Positions 40,344 through 47,089 of a stretch of DNA of 64,000 bases are shown here, piece by piece. The notes under the pieces are model-generated. The model did no database searches. It was given only the letters and a program-made list of their open reading frames with translations, and had not been told where the DNA came from. This stretch comes from Butyricicoccus pullicaecorum DSM 23266. GTDB lineage: Bacteria > Bacillota > Clostridia > Oscillospirales > Butyricicoccaceae. Numbering within the stretch: position 1 is the first letter of the stretch; every line of letters starts with the position of its first letter. Location of the stretch: the NCBI RefSeq assembly GCF_900167005.1, contig NZ_FUXW01000003.1, positions 15,439-79,438 on the forward strand, given 5' to 3'. The translations under genes were made by a program, and so were the position numbers.

Positions 40344-40508
40344 ATGGTCTACTTCATGGAACACAGCATCAAAGCCATCCACGAGAAGGAGCAGGCCGCC
40401 GCCGGCGGCGGGGGCGGCACCTCTCCCGAGGACAAGGAGCGGATCACCAAGCTCGAGGACGAGCTCGAGGATCTGTCTGGCGCCATTGAAAGGGGGCTGA
40501 CCACATGA
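40344..40508 (+). CDS. Small coiled-coil protein, 54 residues
   Basis: A short protein of MVYFMEHSIKAIHEKEQAAA, a Gly5 hinge and a coiled coil (KERITKLEDELEDLSGAIER). AAAGGAGGAG lies upstream and its stop overlaps the next start (ATGA). It may be a small tail/fiber-associated factor. No family is recognised. Confidence 0.6.
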   Translation: MVYFMEHSIKAIHEKEQAAAGGGGGTSPEDKERITKLEDELEDLSGAIERGLTT

Positions 40509-41257
40509 GCGACAAGTACAGCGGCCTCGAGGCCGCCCTGCGCAGCGCCCGCATGACCTTCGTGAGCGAGGCCAACGCCGGCGACCGTACCGGCACCGAG
40601 ATCATCGCCTGCGAGGATCTGCTGCCGGCGTGGACGAAGGCCGGCCCCAAGGGGGACGGCAGCCACGAGGTCGGCGAAGCCTGCACCCACGACGGGCAGA
40701 GCTGGCGCTGCTGCCAAGCCCACAACACCAACAACAACCCGGACATCGAGCCGGGCAAGAGCCCCGCACAGTGGGCCCCGTATCATACCACCGACCCGAC
40801 CAAGGCCAAGGCGTTCATCCAGCCAACGGGCGCCCACGACGCCTACATGAAGGGCGAGTGCTGCCTGTGGACGGATGGCAAGGTCTACCGCTCCATCATG
40901 GAAACGGCCAACGCATACAGCCCGGCGGCCTACCCGCAAGGCTGGGAGGAAGTGACCGCCGCAGGTGATCCCGGCACGACCCCGGAACCGGGCACAGAGC
41001 CGGAACCAGAAACACCCACGGAGCCTGGCACAGAGCAGGAACCGGGGCAAGATCCTGAAACCGGCGGCGAGGAGACGGGAGAAACCGTCCCGGCCTTCGT
41101 CCAGCCTACCGGCGCGCATGACGCCTACCAAACCGGCGACCGCGTGACCTACAACGGCCAGATCTACGAGAGCACCATCGACAACAACGTCTGGTCGCCG
41201 GACACCTACCCGCAGGGCTGGGAGGTCGTCGAGGTCGAGGATGGAGGTGCAGCATGA
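40505..41257 (+). CDS. Carbohydrate-binding repeat protein (probable fiber or adhesin)
   Basis: A 250-residue protein with three similar modules of about 45-50 residues (about 40-95, 104-150, 198-245). Two share QPTGAHDAYxxG and YPQGWE, the pattern of chitin-type carbohydrate-binding modules (YxxGxxVxxNGxxYxS). A Pro/Glu/Thr-rich linker (about 155-195) separates the last. It has no signal peptide, so it is more likely a virion component or released factor that binds cell-surface sugars. Confidence 0.72.
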   Translation: MSDKYSGLEAALRSARMTFVSEANAGDRTGTEIIACEDLLPAWTKAGPKGDGSHEVGEACTHDGQSWRCCQAHNTNNNPDIEPGKSPAQWAPYHTTDPTKAKAFIQPTGAHDAYMKGECCLWTDGKVYRSIMETANAYSPAAYPQGWEEVTAAGDPGTTPEPGTEPEPETPTEPGTEQEPGQDPETGGEETGETVPAFVQPTGAHDAYQTGDRVTYNGQIYESTIDNNVWSPDTYPQGWEVVEVEDGGAA

Positions 41258-41574
41258 TCCAGCTTGACATCGGGCAGCTCGTGGCCCTCATGGGGATCCC
41301 GTCGGCCATCACGGGCCTGTGCTTCTGGATGATCCAGAGGCAGCTCTCCAAGAGGGACGCAGAGCTCGACCGGCGCGACGCCGCCCGGGAGAGAAACGAG
41401 GTGCTGCTCGTGCGCAGCGTGGGGGCCGCCATCGCACTCGGCGAGGCCACGGCCACCGCACTGAAGAACGGCCACGCCAACGGAGAGACCGAGGCGGCCC
41501 TCCAGTACGCGCAGAAGATCAAACACGAGCAGAAGGACTTCCTCACCGAGCAGGGCATCCACGCGATCTACTGA
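41254..41574 (+). CDS. Membrane protein of the lysis cassette
   Basis: A 106-residue protein with one N-terminal membrane helix (about 7-27: LVALMGIPSAITGLCFWMI). A long charged helix follows, with AAIALGEATATALKNGHANGE and HEQKDFLTEQ. It is common in Clostridia phages beside holins. It may be an accessory holin or spanin-like helper. Function not shown. Confidence 0.6.
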   Translation: MIQLDIGQLVALMGIPSAITGLCFWMIQRQLSKRDAELDRRDAARERNEVLLVRSVGAAIALGEATATALKNGHANGETEAALQYAQKIKHEQKDFLTEQGIHAIY

Positions 41575-41588
41575 GGGAGGTGACACCC

Positions 41589-41921
41589 ATGGGAAGATAC
41601 CGGCGCAAGCGGGAGGCCAAGGCCCGACGCAGGCCGTGGGAGTTCTCGAAGAAGCTGGCGGCGTGGGCCGTCCTCGTCGCAACTGCCGCGGCCGTGGCGT
41701 CCTATGTGCTGGCCTTCCGCGATCAGCAGACCGCCAGCGATGTCACGACCACCATCTTCACGGCCTGCATCGGCTACCTCGTGAGCTATGCGGCCAAGTC
41801 GGCCACCGAGAAGATCAGCCGCAACCGGCACGGCCTCGACGCTGATGGCAACCCCATCAGCGGGGCCGGCGTCGGAGAGTACACCACCACAACCACATCA
41901 GACAAGGAGGCAAAAGGATGA
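41589..41921 (+). CDS. Two-helix membrane protein (holin-like)
   Basis: A 110-residue protein: a basic N-terminus (RRKREAKARRRPWEF), one clear membrane helix (about 24-43), a second hydrophobic stretch (about 52-67) and a polar tail. Size, two helices and location suggest a holin or antiholin. GGAGG lies upstream and the stop overlaps the next ATG. Confidence 0.6.
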   Translation: MGRYRRKREAKARRRPWEFSKKLAAWAVLVATAAAVASYVLAFRDQQTASDVTTTIFTACIGYLVSYAAKSATEKISRNRHGLDADGNPISGAGVGEYTTTTTSDKEAKG

Positions 41922-42232
41922 ACATGATCGACATCACCCCCATCGTCAACGCCGTCATCGCGCTGCTCGCCGCAGGCGTCAGCGTGTTCCTGATCCCGTG
42001 GATCAAGAGCAAGACCACCGACGCGCAGCGCAAGGAGCTGCTCGAGTGGGTGAAGATCGGCGTCGCCGCAGCCGAGCAGCTCTATGAGGGGCAGGGTCGC
42101 GGCGAGGAGAAGAAGAAGTACGTCCTCGAGTTCCTCGCGTCCATGGGCTTCACCGTGGACGAGGAGGCCGTCAATGCGGCCATCGAGGCGGCAGTCAACC
42201 AGCTTAACGGCGGCAACCTGCCGTTAGAATAA
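41918..42232 (+). CDS. Phage holin, LLH family
   Basis: A 104-residue holin: an N-terminal membrane helix (about 7-28: IVNAVIALLAAGVSVFLIPW) then the diagnostic amphipathic region LLEWVKIGVAAAEQLYEGQGRGEEKKKYVLEFL. It makes the lesion that lets the amidase reach the wall. It lies 164 bp before the amidase. A terminator follows directly. Confidence 0.88.
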   Translation: MNMIDITPIVNAVIALLAAGVSVFLIPWIKSKTTDAQRKELLEWVKIGVAAAEQLYEGQGRGEEKKKYVLEFLASMGFTVDEEAVNAAIEAAVNQLNGGNLPLE

Positions 42233-42242
42233 TCAACGCAGA

Positions 42243-42268
42243 GGGCGGGCCGGCTGGCCCGCCCTTTA
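42243..42268 (+). terminator. Terminator after the holin gene
   Basis: GGGCGGGCC-GGCT-GGCCCGCCC gives a 9-bp stem followed by TTTATT. It lies between holin and amidase genes and could keep amidase expression lower or later. Confidence 0.7.
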
Positions 42269-42292
42269 TTCTGCAAGAAGGAGGAACACATC

Positions 42293-42403
42293 ATGACCAA
42301 CACCAAGGACATCGACGGCATCGCCCTGAAGCCGGGCGAGGAGCTGACCGAGGAGACCCTCGACGAGCTCAGCAACGGGAAGGGGGACGACGACCATGAG
42401 TAA
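42293..42403 (+). CDS. Small acidic protein, 36 residues
   Basis: MTNTKDIDGIALKPGEELTE is the start of a short acidic product with AAGGAGG upstream. Its end overlaps the amidase start by 8 bp. Such short leaders often couple translation to an endolysin gene. No domain is visible. Confidence 0.5.
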   Translation: MTNTKDIDGIALKPGEELTEETLDELSNGKGDDDHE

Positions 42404-43391
42404 CAGCGCCCTGATCTCCTACACCAAGCTCAGCCCCAACCACTCGGGCAAGCGCACCAAGAAGATCGACACCATCACGATCCACTGTATGGCCGGCCAG
42501 CTCTCCGTCGAGAGCTGCGGCGCCCTGTTCGCTCAGAGCAGCCGGCAGGCGTCCAGCAACTACGGCATCGGCAACGACGGCCGCATCGCCCTCTATGTGG
42601 ACGAGGGCAACCGCTCGTGGTGCACATCGTCCAACGCCAACGACCAGCGCGCCGTCACCATCGAGGTCGCCAGCGACGCCACTCACCCCTATGCGGTGAA
42701 CAGCAAGGCATACGACGCGCTGCTGGATCTCGTGACCGACATCTGCAAGCGCAACGGGATCGCCAAGCTCGTCTGGTCGACCAACAAAAACGAGCGCATG
42801 AACCACCTGAACGGCTGCAACATGACCGTGCACCGGGACTATGCGAACAAAGCCTGCCCGGGCGACTGGCTCTACAACCGCCACGGGGAGATCGCAGCCG
42901 AGGTCAACCGCCGGCTCGGATCCGGCAGCAGCACCCCCTCCACCGGGGAGACCACCGGCAGCACGGCCGACATCAAGATCGGCGACGTGGTGGAGTTCGC
43001 CGGCTCCAAGCACTACGTCAGCGCCACGGCCAAGACCGCGTCGAGCTGCAAGCCCGGCAAAGCCAAGGTCACGGCCATCGCCAAGGGCAAGGCGCACCCC
43101 TACCACCTGATCGCCGTCTCCGGCGCAGGCTCCACCGTGTACGGGTGGACGGACGCGGCCGACATCAAGACCAGCGCGGCCGCCACGGCCACCTCGTACC
43201 TCGTGAAGGCGACGACCGACGTGCTGAACATCCGCAAGGGCCCCGGCACCAACTACGGCACCAACGGGGACATCCGCGACAAGGGCGTCTACACCATCGT
43301 CGCCGAGAGCGACGGGCCCGGAGCCTCCAAGTGGGGCAAGCTGAAATCCGGGGCCGGCTGGATCTCGCTGGACTACACCAAGAAGGTCTAA
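42396..43391 (+). CDS. N-acetylmuramoyl-L-alanine amidase (endolysin)
   Basis: A 331-residue endolysin. The amidase-2 domain (about 15-175) shows DTITIHCMAGQ (zinc His), GRIALYVDEGNRSW, AVTIEVASD and NMTVHRDYANKACPGDWL (second His and Cys). A central wall-binding domain (about 185-250) and a C-terminal SH3-like domain (TTDVLNIRKGPGTNYG, about 265-330) follow. It cuts the amide bond between muramic acid and the stem peptide at lysis. Confidence 0.92.
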   Translation: MSNSALISYTKLSPNHSGKRTKKIDTITIHCMAGQLSVESCGALFAQSSRQASSNYGIGNDGRIALYVDEGNRSWCTSSNANDQRAVTIEVASDATHPYAVNSKAYDALLDLVTDICKRNGIAKLVWSTNKNERMNHLNGCNMTVHRDYANKACPGDWLYNRHGEIAAEVNRRLGSGSSTPSTGETTGSTADIKIGDVVEFAGSKHYVSATAKTASSCKPGKAKVTAIAKGKAHPYHLIAVSGAGSTVYGWTDAADIKTSAAATATSYLVKATTDVLNIRKGPGTNYGTNGDIRDKGVYTIVAESDGPGASKWGKLKSGAGWISLDYTKKV

Positions 43392-43466
43392 TTGTGCAGT
43401 TTGCCACCGGCGTGGCGCGGATCGGTGCCGGCCGGAAGCCCTGAAACCGTCAGAACACACAAAAAG

Positions 43467-43501
43467 AGCCCGCTCGGGAGTGATCCCGGGCGGGCTTTTT
43501 C
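43467..43501. terminator. Bidirectional terminator between lysis and lysogeny genes
   Basis: AGCCCGCTCGGGA and TCCCGGGCGGGCT pair over 13 bp with a 4-nt loop. TTTTTCTG follows on the plus strand and TCTTTTTG on the minus strand side. It ends both the amidase transcript and the leftward gene at 43505. Confidence 0.85.
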
Positions 43502-43504
43502 TGT

Positions 43505-44287
43505 TTATCGGATGGCCCCGCCATCTCTGAGAATAGAGGCGGTCGCCTTGTATATCTTCGTCCCCCTGTTCGGCCCGAACAGGTCGGAGCTGTCACGATC
43601 CCCGAGCGACTTCATGAGGGCCGGATCGCCGGCCACCTGCTCAGCGCATCGCAACAGGACAGGAAACGCGGGGAGCTTGCGCGGATCCGAAAAGCGGCCG
43701 CCGTTTTCCTGAAGGTACACCGCATAAGCGTAAAGCGTGGCTTTTCCCACGCCTGCCATCTGGAACATCATGCAGCCGAGCAGGGCCTGCGCCCCTATAA
43801 ACCGGGAAAAACGGACGCCGCTCTCGTGCGCCCACAAGGAGAGGCCGGGATCCGGCGCATCCTCGTCCTCGTCGGTGATCCGGCTGATGATGGCGCTGAC
43901 ATCTTCCTTGCAAGCCCCCTCTGGAAGCGTGGCCTCAAGATCCAGCGCATAGGCCACCTGCCGCTCGCTGGGGACGTCCATCTGCTCGGCCGAGATCTCC
44001 ATAGGGTCGGCCAATCCATCGGCAGCAGCAAGAGCCCGGGCTTCCTTTTCGCTCTGCGCTTCATATTTTCGCGTGTTCTTCCTGCCTGTTTCCCGATTGA
44101 CTCCAACGACACAAAAACGGCCATAATTTACAAAACCGCCGGACGGGCTCTCATACTCGCCGACATAGGCAAGCGGGAGCTCGCCCGGCGTGCGCTGTCT
44201 CACCTCGACCTCGGACGTTTTAGCCTCTACATTTACAGAAACCGGGAGTTTTTCCGGCTTTTTCTTCAAAAAGCTGAACAATCCCAC
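43505..44287 (-). CDS. Hypothetical lysogeny-region protein
   Basis: A 260-residue protein of unknown family. It has a basic N-terminus (VGLFSFLKKKPEKLP) and a central part with a zone like YESPSGGFVNYGRFCVVGVNRETGRKNTRKY. Its C-terminal part is helical (FIGAQALLGCMMFQMAGVGKATLYAYAVYLQENG). GTG 44287 is chosen because GGAGGGGG lies eight bases upstream. An in-frame GTG at 44305 is possible. It is the only phage gene transcribed leftward and is driven by a strong promoter flanked by operator-like repeats, so it is probably expressed in lysogens. Confidence 0.65.
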   Translation of the reverse strand: MGLFSFLKKKPEKLPVSVNVEAKTSEVEVRQRTPGELPLAYVGEYESPSGGFVNYGRFCVVGVNRETGRKNTRKYEAQSEKEARALAAADGLADPMEISAEQMDVPSERQVAYALDLEATLPEGACKEDVSAIISRITDEDEDAPDPGLSLWAHESGVRFSRFIGAQALLGCMMFQMAGVGKATLYAYAVYLQENGGRFSDPRKLPAFPVLLRCAEQVAGDPALMKSLGDRDSSDLFGPNRGTKIYKATASILRDGGAIR

Positions 44288-44323
44288 GATCTTCTCCCCC
44301 TCCACTTTGCGTTTTTTAGCCTT

Positions 44324-44340
44324 TAGTCATCTTTGGGATA
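44324..44340. repeat. Operator-like direct repeat, copy 1
   Basis: Sequence TA-GT-CATCTTTGG-G-ATA. It matches copy 2 at 44378-44394 at 14 of 17 positions and lies just downstream of the leftward -10. Likely regulator-binding site. Confidence 0.6.
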
Positions 44341-44370
44341 ATATTAACATGGGAGTCGTGTTATTGTCAA
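44341..44370 (-). promoter_or_regulatory. Leftward lysogeny promoter
   Basis: On the minus strand TTGACA (44370-44365), 18-bp spacer, TAATAT (44346-44341). It reads toward the gene ending at 43505. Two direct repeats (44324-44340 and 44378-44394) bracket it, suggesting control by one of the XRE proteins encoded to the right. Confidence 0.7.
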
Positions 44371-44377
44371 CTTGCTA

Positions 44378-44394
44378 TACCCATCTTTGGCATA
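44378..44394. repeat. Operator-like direct repeat, copy 2
   Basis: TA-CC-CATCTTTGG-C-ATA, the partner of copy 1. It lies between the leftward -35 and the start of the rightward XRE gene at 44413, so a bound regulator could affect both directions. Confidence 0.6.
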
Positions 44395-44412
44395 AAAGGA
44401 GGCGGCGCGTAT

Positions 44413-44655
44413 TTGAAAATATACAGGCCAGAAGGCCGGTGCAATATCTCAGGCGAGCGCGTCCGCGCAGCCAGAGAGCGGGCCGGCATCTCGCAGGAGC
44501 GCCTCGCGTACAAGATCCAGATCGCGGGGCTCGACATCACGCAGAAGGCCATCAGCAGGATCGAGACCGGCGACCGCATTGTCGCCGACTATGAGCTCGA
44601 GTACCTCGCCGACGCCATCGGCGTGACCATCTACTACCTGCTCGGAAAAGAATGA
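44413..44655 (+). CDS. XRE-family regulator (Cro/CI-like)
   Basis: An 80-residue HTH protein: SGERVRAARERAGISQERLAYKIQIAGLDITQKAISRIETGDR, then a short helical tail. It starts at TTG 44413 with AAGGAGG about 11 bases upstream. It lies divergent to the gene at 44287 and probably binds the nearby operator-like sites. A terminator separates it from the next regulator. Confidence 0.82.
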   Translation: MKIYRPEGRCNISGERVRAARERAGISQERLAYKIQIAGLDITQKAISRIETGDRIVADYELEYLADAIGVTIYYLLGKE

Positions 44656-44693
44656 AAGCAGCGCAGCCAGAGCGGCCGCGCTGCTTTTCTCTT
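44655..44693 (+). terminator. Terminator after the first XRE gene
   Basis: AAAGCAGCGC and GCGCTGCTTT form a 10-bp stem with a 13-nt loop, followed by TCTCTTG. It separates the two regulator transcripts. Confidence 0.75.
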
Positions 44694-44702
44694 GTCTCCC
44701 TC

Positions 44703-44731
44703 TTGACTTTATACAACAAATGTTGTATAGT
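44703..44731 (+). promoter_or_regulatory. Promoter with embedded palindromic operator
   Basis: TTGACT (44703-44708), 17-bp spacer, TATAGT (44726-44731). A perfect dyad TATACAACA-AA-TGTTGTATA occupies 44710-44729, filling the spacer and overlapping the -10. A protein bound there would block RNA polymerase. It drives the second XRE gene and probably the transposase by read-through. Confidence 0.85.
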
Positions 44732-44765
44732 AAAGACACACGAAACAAAAGGGGAGGCGCTCAAC

Positions 44766-45017
44766 ATGGAAACGATCACCACCGGGAAACGCCTGAAGGC
44801 GCTGCGAGAGGATCGCGGCCTGTCTCAGTCGCAGCTCGCCAAGAAGGCCGACATCAACAGCCGAGTGCTCCAGACCTACGAGCAAGACGACCGAGACATC
44901 GCGGGGGCGAAGCTGAAAACGCTCCTCAAGGTCTGCGTCGCTCTGGAGTGCCGGCTCGAGGACATCGTCACAGACGACGAGACGCTGGCGCTGATCGCGG
45001 CATACAACAGGCGATGA
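44766..45017 (+). CDS. XRE-family repressor-like regulator
   Basis: An 83-residue HTH protein: TGKRLKALREDRGLSQSQLAKKADINSRVLQTYEQDDRDIAGAKLKTLLKVCVALECRLEDI. It is single-domain, like Cro or short CI proteins. Its promoter contains a 20-bp palindrome, so autoregulation is likely. GGGGAGG lies upstream of the ATG. Confidence 0.82.
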   Translation: METITTGKRLKALREDRGLSQSQLAKKADINSRVLQTYEQDDRDIAGAKLKTLLKVCVALECRLEDIVTDDETLALIAAYNRR

Positions 45018-45024
45018 CAACGAA

Positions 45025-45050
45025 GGGCGGCCAGCCGGCCGCCCTTTTTT
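45025..45050 (+). terminator. Terminator before the transposase gene
   Basis: GGGCGGCC-AGCC-GGCCGCCC followed by TTTTTT: an 8-bp GC stem with a strong U-tract. It lies only 21 bp before the transposase ATG. I see no separate promoter between them, so the transposase may rely on read-through or antitermination. Confidence 0.85.
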
Positions 45051-45071
45051 CTATTTCACGGAGGGATCACC

Positions 45072-46121
45072 ATGGGGAAACACTTCAGCCACCTGACACC
45101 AACGCAGCGCACGCAGATCGACGCCTTCAGGCGCGCCGGCATGAAGGTCGTGGACATCGCCAAGGAGGTCGGCGTCCATTACACCACCATCTACCGGGAG
45201 CTCAAGCGGTGCACCTATGAACACCTGAACAGCGACTACACGACCGAGATCCGATACAACCCCGACGGGGCGCAGGCTCGGTATGAGGCCAACCTGCGGG
45301 CGAAGGGCCCGGAGCTGAAGATCGGCAACGACTACGAGCTCGCCGACTACCTGATCGGCAAGATCCGGGACGAGAAGTACAGCCCCGAGGCAGCCATCGG
45401 AGAGGCCGAGGTCATGGGCTGGCCCTTCCGGGTGCACATCTGCGCAAGTACGGCCTACAACTACATCAGGGGCGAGATCTTCGGCGACGATCTCACTGTG
45501 GAAATGTTACCGCAGCACGGGAAGCGCCGCAGGAAGCCGGAGCGGCCAGAGGGCGCCATCCCGAGAAAGCCGGCAGGAAAGAGCATAGAAAAGCGGCCGG
45601 AGATCGTGAACACGCGCACGACCTTCGGCCACTGGGAAATGGACAGTCTCGAGAGTGGCAAGGGCTACAAGCGGACGTGGCTCATGCTGACCGAGCGAAA
45701 GACCCGCCGGGAGATCATCGTCTCCATGAAGGACAAGACGAGCGAGAGCGTCGTCCGGGCCCTCAACGGCATCGAGCGGAAACTGGGCGCTCTATTCCCG
45801 CGGATCTTCCTCTCCATCACCTGCGACAACGGCACCGAGTTCTCGGACGCCGAAGGCATCGAAAACAAGCGCCGAGGGAAAGGAAAACGCACCACCGTCT
45901 ACTACTGCCACCCATACACGCCGAGCGAGCGCGGCACCAACGAAAACCAAAACGGCCTGATCCGGCGACTCGTCCCGAAGGGGACAGACCTCGGCACCCT
46001 CTCTCCCCAAGAGGTGAAGGCCGCCGAGGCATGGCTCAACAGCTACCCCCGCAAAATGTTCGGTTTTCTGTGCTCCGAGCAGCTTTTCCGGGAGGAGCTG
46101 GCCCTCATTCTGGCCCGCTGA
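45072..46121 (+). CDS. IS30-family DDE transposase (phage integration/transposition enzyme)
   Basis: A 349-residue transposase. The N-terminal HTH (LTPTQRTQIDAFRRAG...DIAKEVGVHYTTIYRELKRC) and a linker precede the catalytic domain: HWEMDSLESGKG (Asp191), TCDNGTEF (Asp252) and RGTNENQNGLIRRLVPKG (Glu291). The second Asp and Glu are 38 residues apart, against 33 in IS30, because of a basic insert (KRRGKGKR). It lies at the extreme right end of the phage. No other recombinase is present, so it is the likely integrase. Confidence 0.92.
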   Translation: MGKHFSHLTPTQRTQIDAFRRAGMKVVDIAKEVGVHYTTIYRELKRCTYEHLNSDYTTEIRYNPDGAQARYEANLRAKGPELKIGNDYELADYLIGKIRDEKYSPEAAIGEAEVMGWPFRVHICASTAYNYIRGEIFGDDLTVEMLPQHGKRRRKPERPEGAIPRKPAGKSIEKRPEIVNTRTTFGHWEMDSLESGKGYKRTWLMLTERKTRREIIVSMKDKTSESVVRALNGIERKLGALFPRIFLSITCDNGTEFSDAEGIENKRRGKGKRTTVYYCHPYTPSERGTNENQNGLIRRLVPKGTDLGTLSPQEVKAAEAWLNSYPRKMFGFLCSEQLFREELALILAR

Positions 46122-46164
46122 AAAATTTTTTAGACTTTTTTAGCATTTACTCTTGACAAACGGC
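46070..46164 (+). repeat. Right copy of the 95-bp repeat; phage right end
   Basis: Identical to 1-95. Position 46164 marks the likely phage-host boundary, because beyond it the two copies diverge. The last bases include TTGACA, an outward-facing -35 with no good -10 in the host flank. Confidence 0.9.
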
Positions 46165-46185
46165 CAAATTCCTCAAAAATACAGG

Positions 46186-46233
46186 CAGAAAAACCGCCGC
46201 TCGCGGTGCACAGATGTGCAGAGCAAGCGACGG
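46186..46233 (-). terminator. Host terminator beside the insertion point
   Basis: On the minus strand CCGTCGCTTGC pairs with GCGAGCGGCGG, with an inner TGCAC/GTGCA dyad, followed by TTTTTCTG. It ends the transcript of the membrane-protein gene at 46241. The phage end lies about 20 bp beyond it, so insertion did not break this gene or its terminator. Confidence 0.75.
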
Positions 46234-46240
46234 CCATGAT

Positions 46241-47065
46241 TTATTCTTGTTTTTGTTCCGGAATGCTCTCGGACTGCTGGTTTTCACCGCCGTCCGGGTG
46301 CTCCAGATACCAGAAATACATGAGCAGGGCGCTGAGCAGATAGCCCCAGTAAAACAGGGTGCCGATGCCCATGGTCCACATGCCCACCAGCTGCCAGCCG
46401 AAGAAGCTGACGACCAGCACGATCAGATGCAGGTTATGTCCCTTGAACGCACGCGCCGCCTGACGGGTCGCCTGCCATGCTCCCAGCGATCGATCACGCA
46501 TGATCATCGGATAGGCGATGAAATAGCGCAGAATGCGTGCCAGGAACGGGATCATAATCACCAGATACAGGCCGCTCATCTGCAAAATCAGCTGGTACAG
46601 CTTTTCAGCGTTCTCCAAAATCGCCGGGTCGCGCAGCATCATAAAATAGCAGTATCCAGCGGTTGCCGCAATCGGAATAATCATCCAGAGCACAATATGG
46701 ACAAAGATGCACAGTCCCAGCTTGACGCTGCGCAGATAGTTTTCCACACCGGCCAGACCGTCAAATACGCACAAGAGCGGCGGACGCTCGCCGGTCAGCA
46801 CGCGCATGAGAAAGCCCATAAGACCGTACACAAGCGGCATGATGAGCAGAACCACAGCGGCGACAAACAGCACAATGGGAAAAAGCAGCTGTCCGGTCGA
46901 ATAGATATAGGTCTGAATCGGGCCGGCAATCAGAATAATCGGCAGAACACAGATCAGCACGGCTTCCATGACCGGCAGCAGACAGCGCATCACGCGCTGT
47001 TTTGCCACGATCTTGGCACGGCGCCGGATACTGACCCGGTTTGTGTGGGGTTGTTTTTGCTGCAA
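46241..47065 (-). CDS. Multi-spanning membrane protein (DUF975-like)
   Basis: A 274-residue integral membrane protein with about five to six hydrophobic helices (about 30-55, 62-90, 120-145, 165-190, 215-250). A typical central segment is ARILRYFIAYPMIMRDRSLGAWQATRQAARAFKGHNLHLIVL. That resembles the DUF975 group of Firmicutes, of unknown function. It is the first host gene beside the phage and is downstream of the VanW-type gene. Confidence 0.6.
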   Translation of the reverse strand: MQQKQPHTNRVSIRRRAKIVAKQRVMRCLLPVMEAVLICVLPIILIAGPIQTYIYSTGQLLFPIVLFVAAVVLLIMPLVYGLMGFLMRVLTGERPPLLCVFDGLAGVENYLRSVKLGLCIFVHIVLWMIIPIAATAGYCYFMMLRDPAILENAEKLYQLILQMSGLYLVIMIPFLARILRYFIAYPMIMRDRSLGAWQATRQAARAFKGHNLHLIVLVVSFFGWQLVGMWTMGIGTLFYWGYLLSALLMYFWYLEHPDGGENQQSESIPEQKQE

Positions 47066-47089
47066 ATTGACTTTCTTCCTTTCTGATGA

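Noticed and set aside
38547-40382. Minus-strand open frame of 611 codons over the DGR target
   Set aside because: Mirror of a GC-rich gene with clear motifs on the plus strand; Val/Gly-rich shadow composition. The same applies to the minus frames at 12162-13046, 14090-15196 and 26491-28059.
46153-46181. Outward promoter from the right end into host DNA
   Set aside because: TTGACA is present, but at 17 bp the host flank reads AAAAAT; no usable -10. It would also run against the minus-strand host gene.
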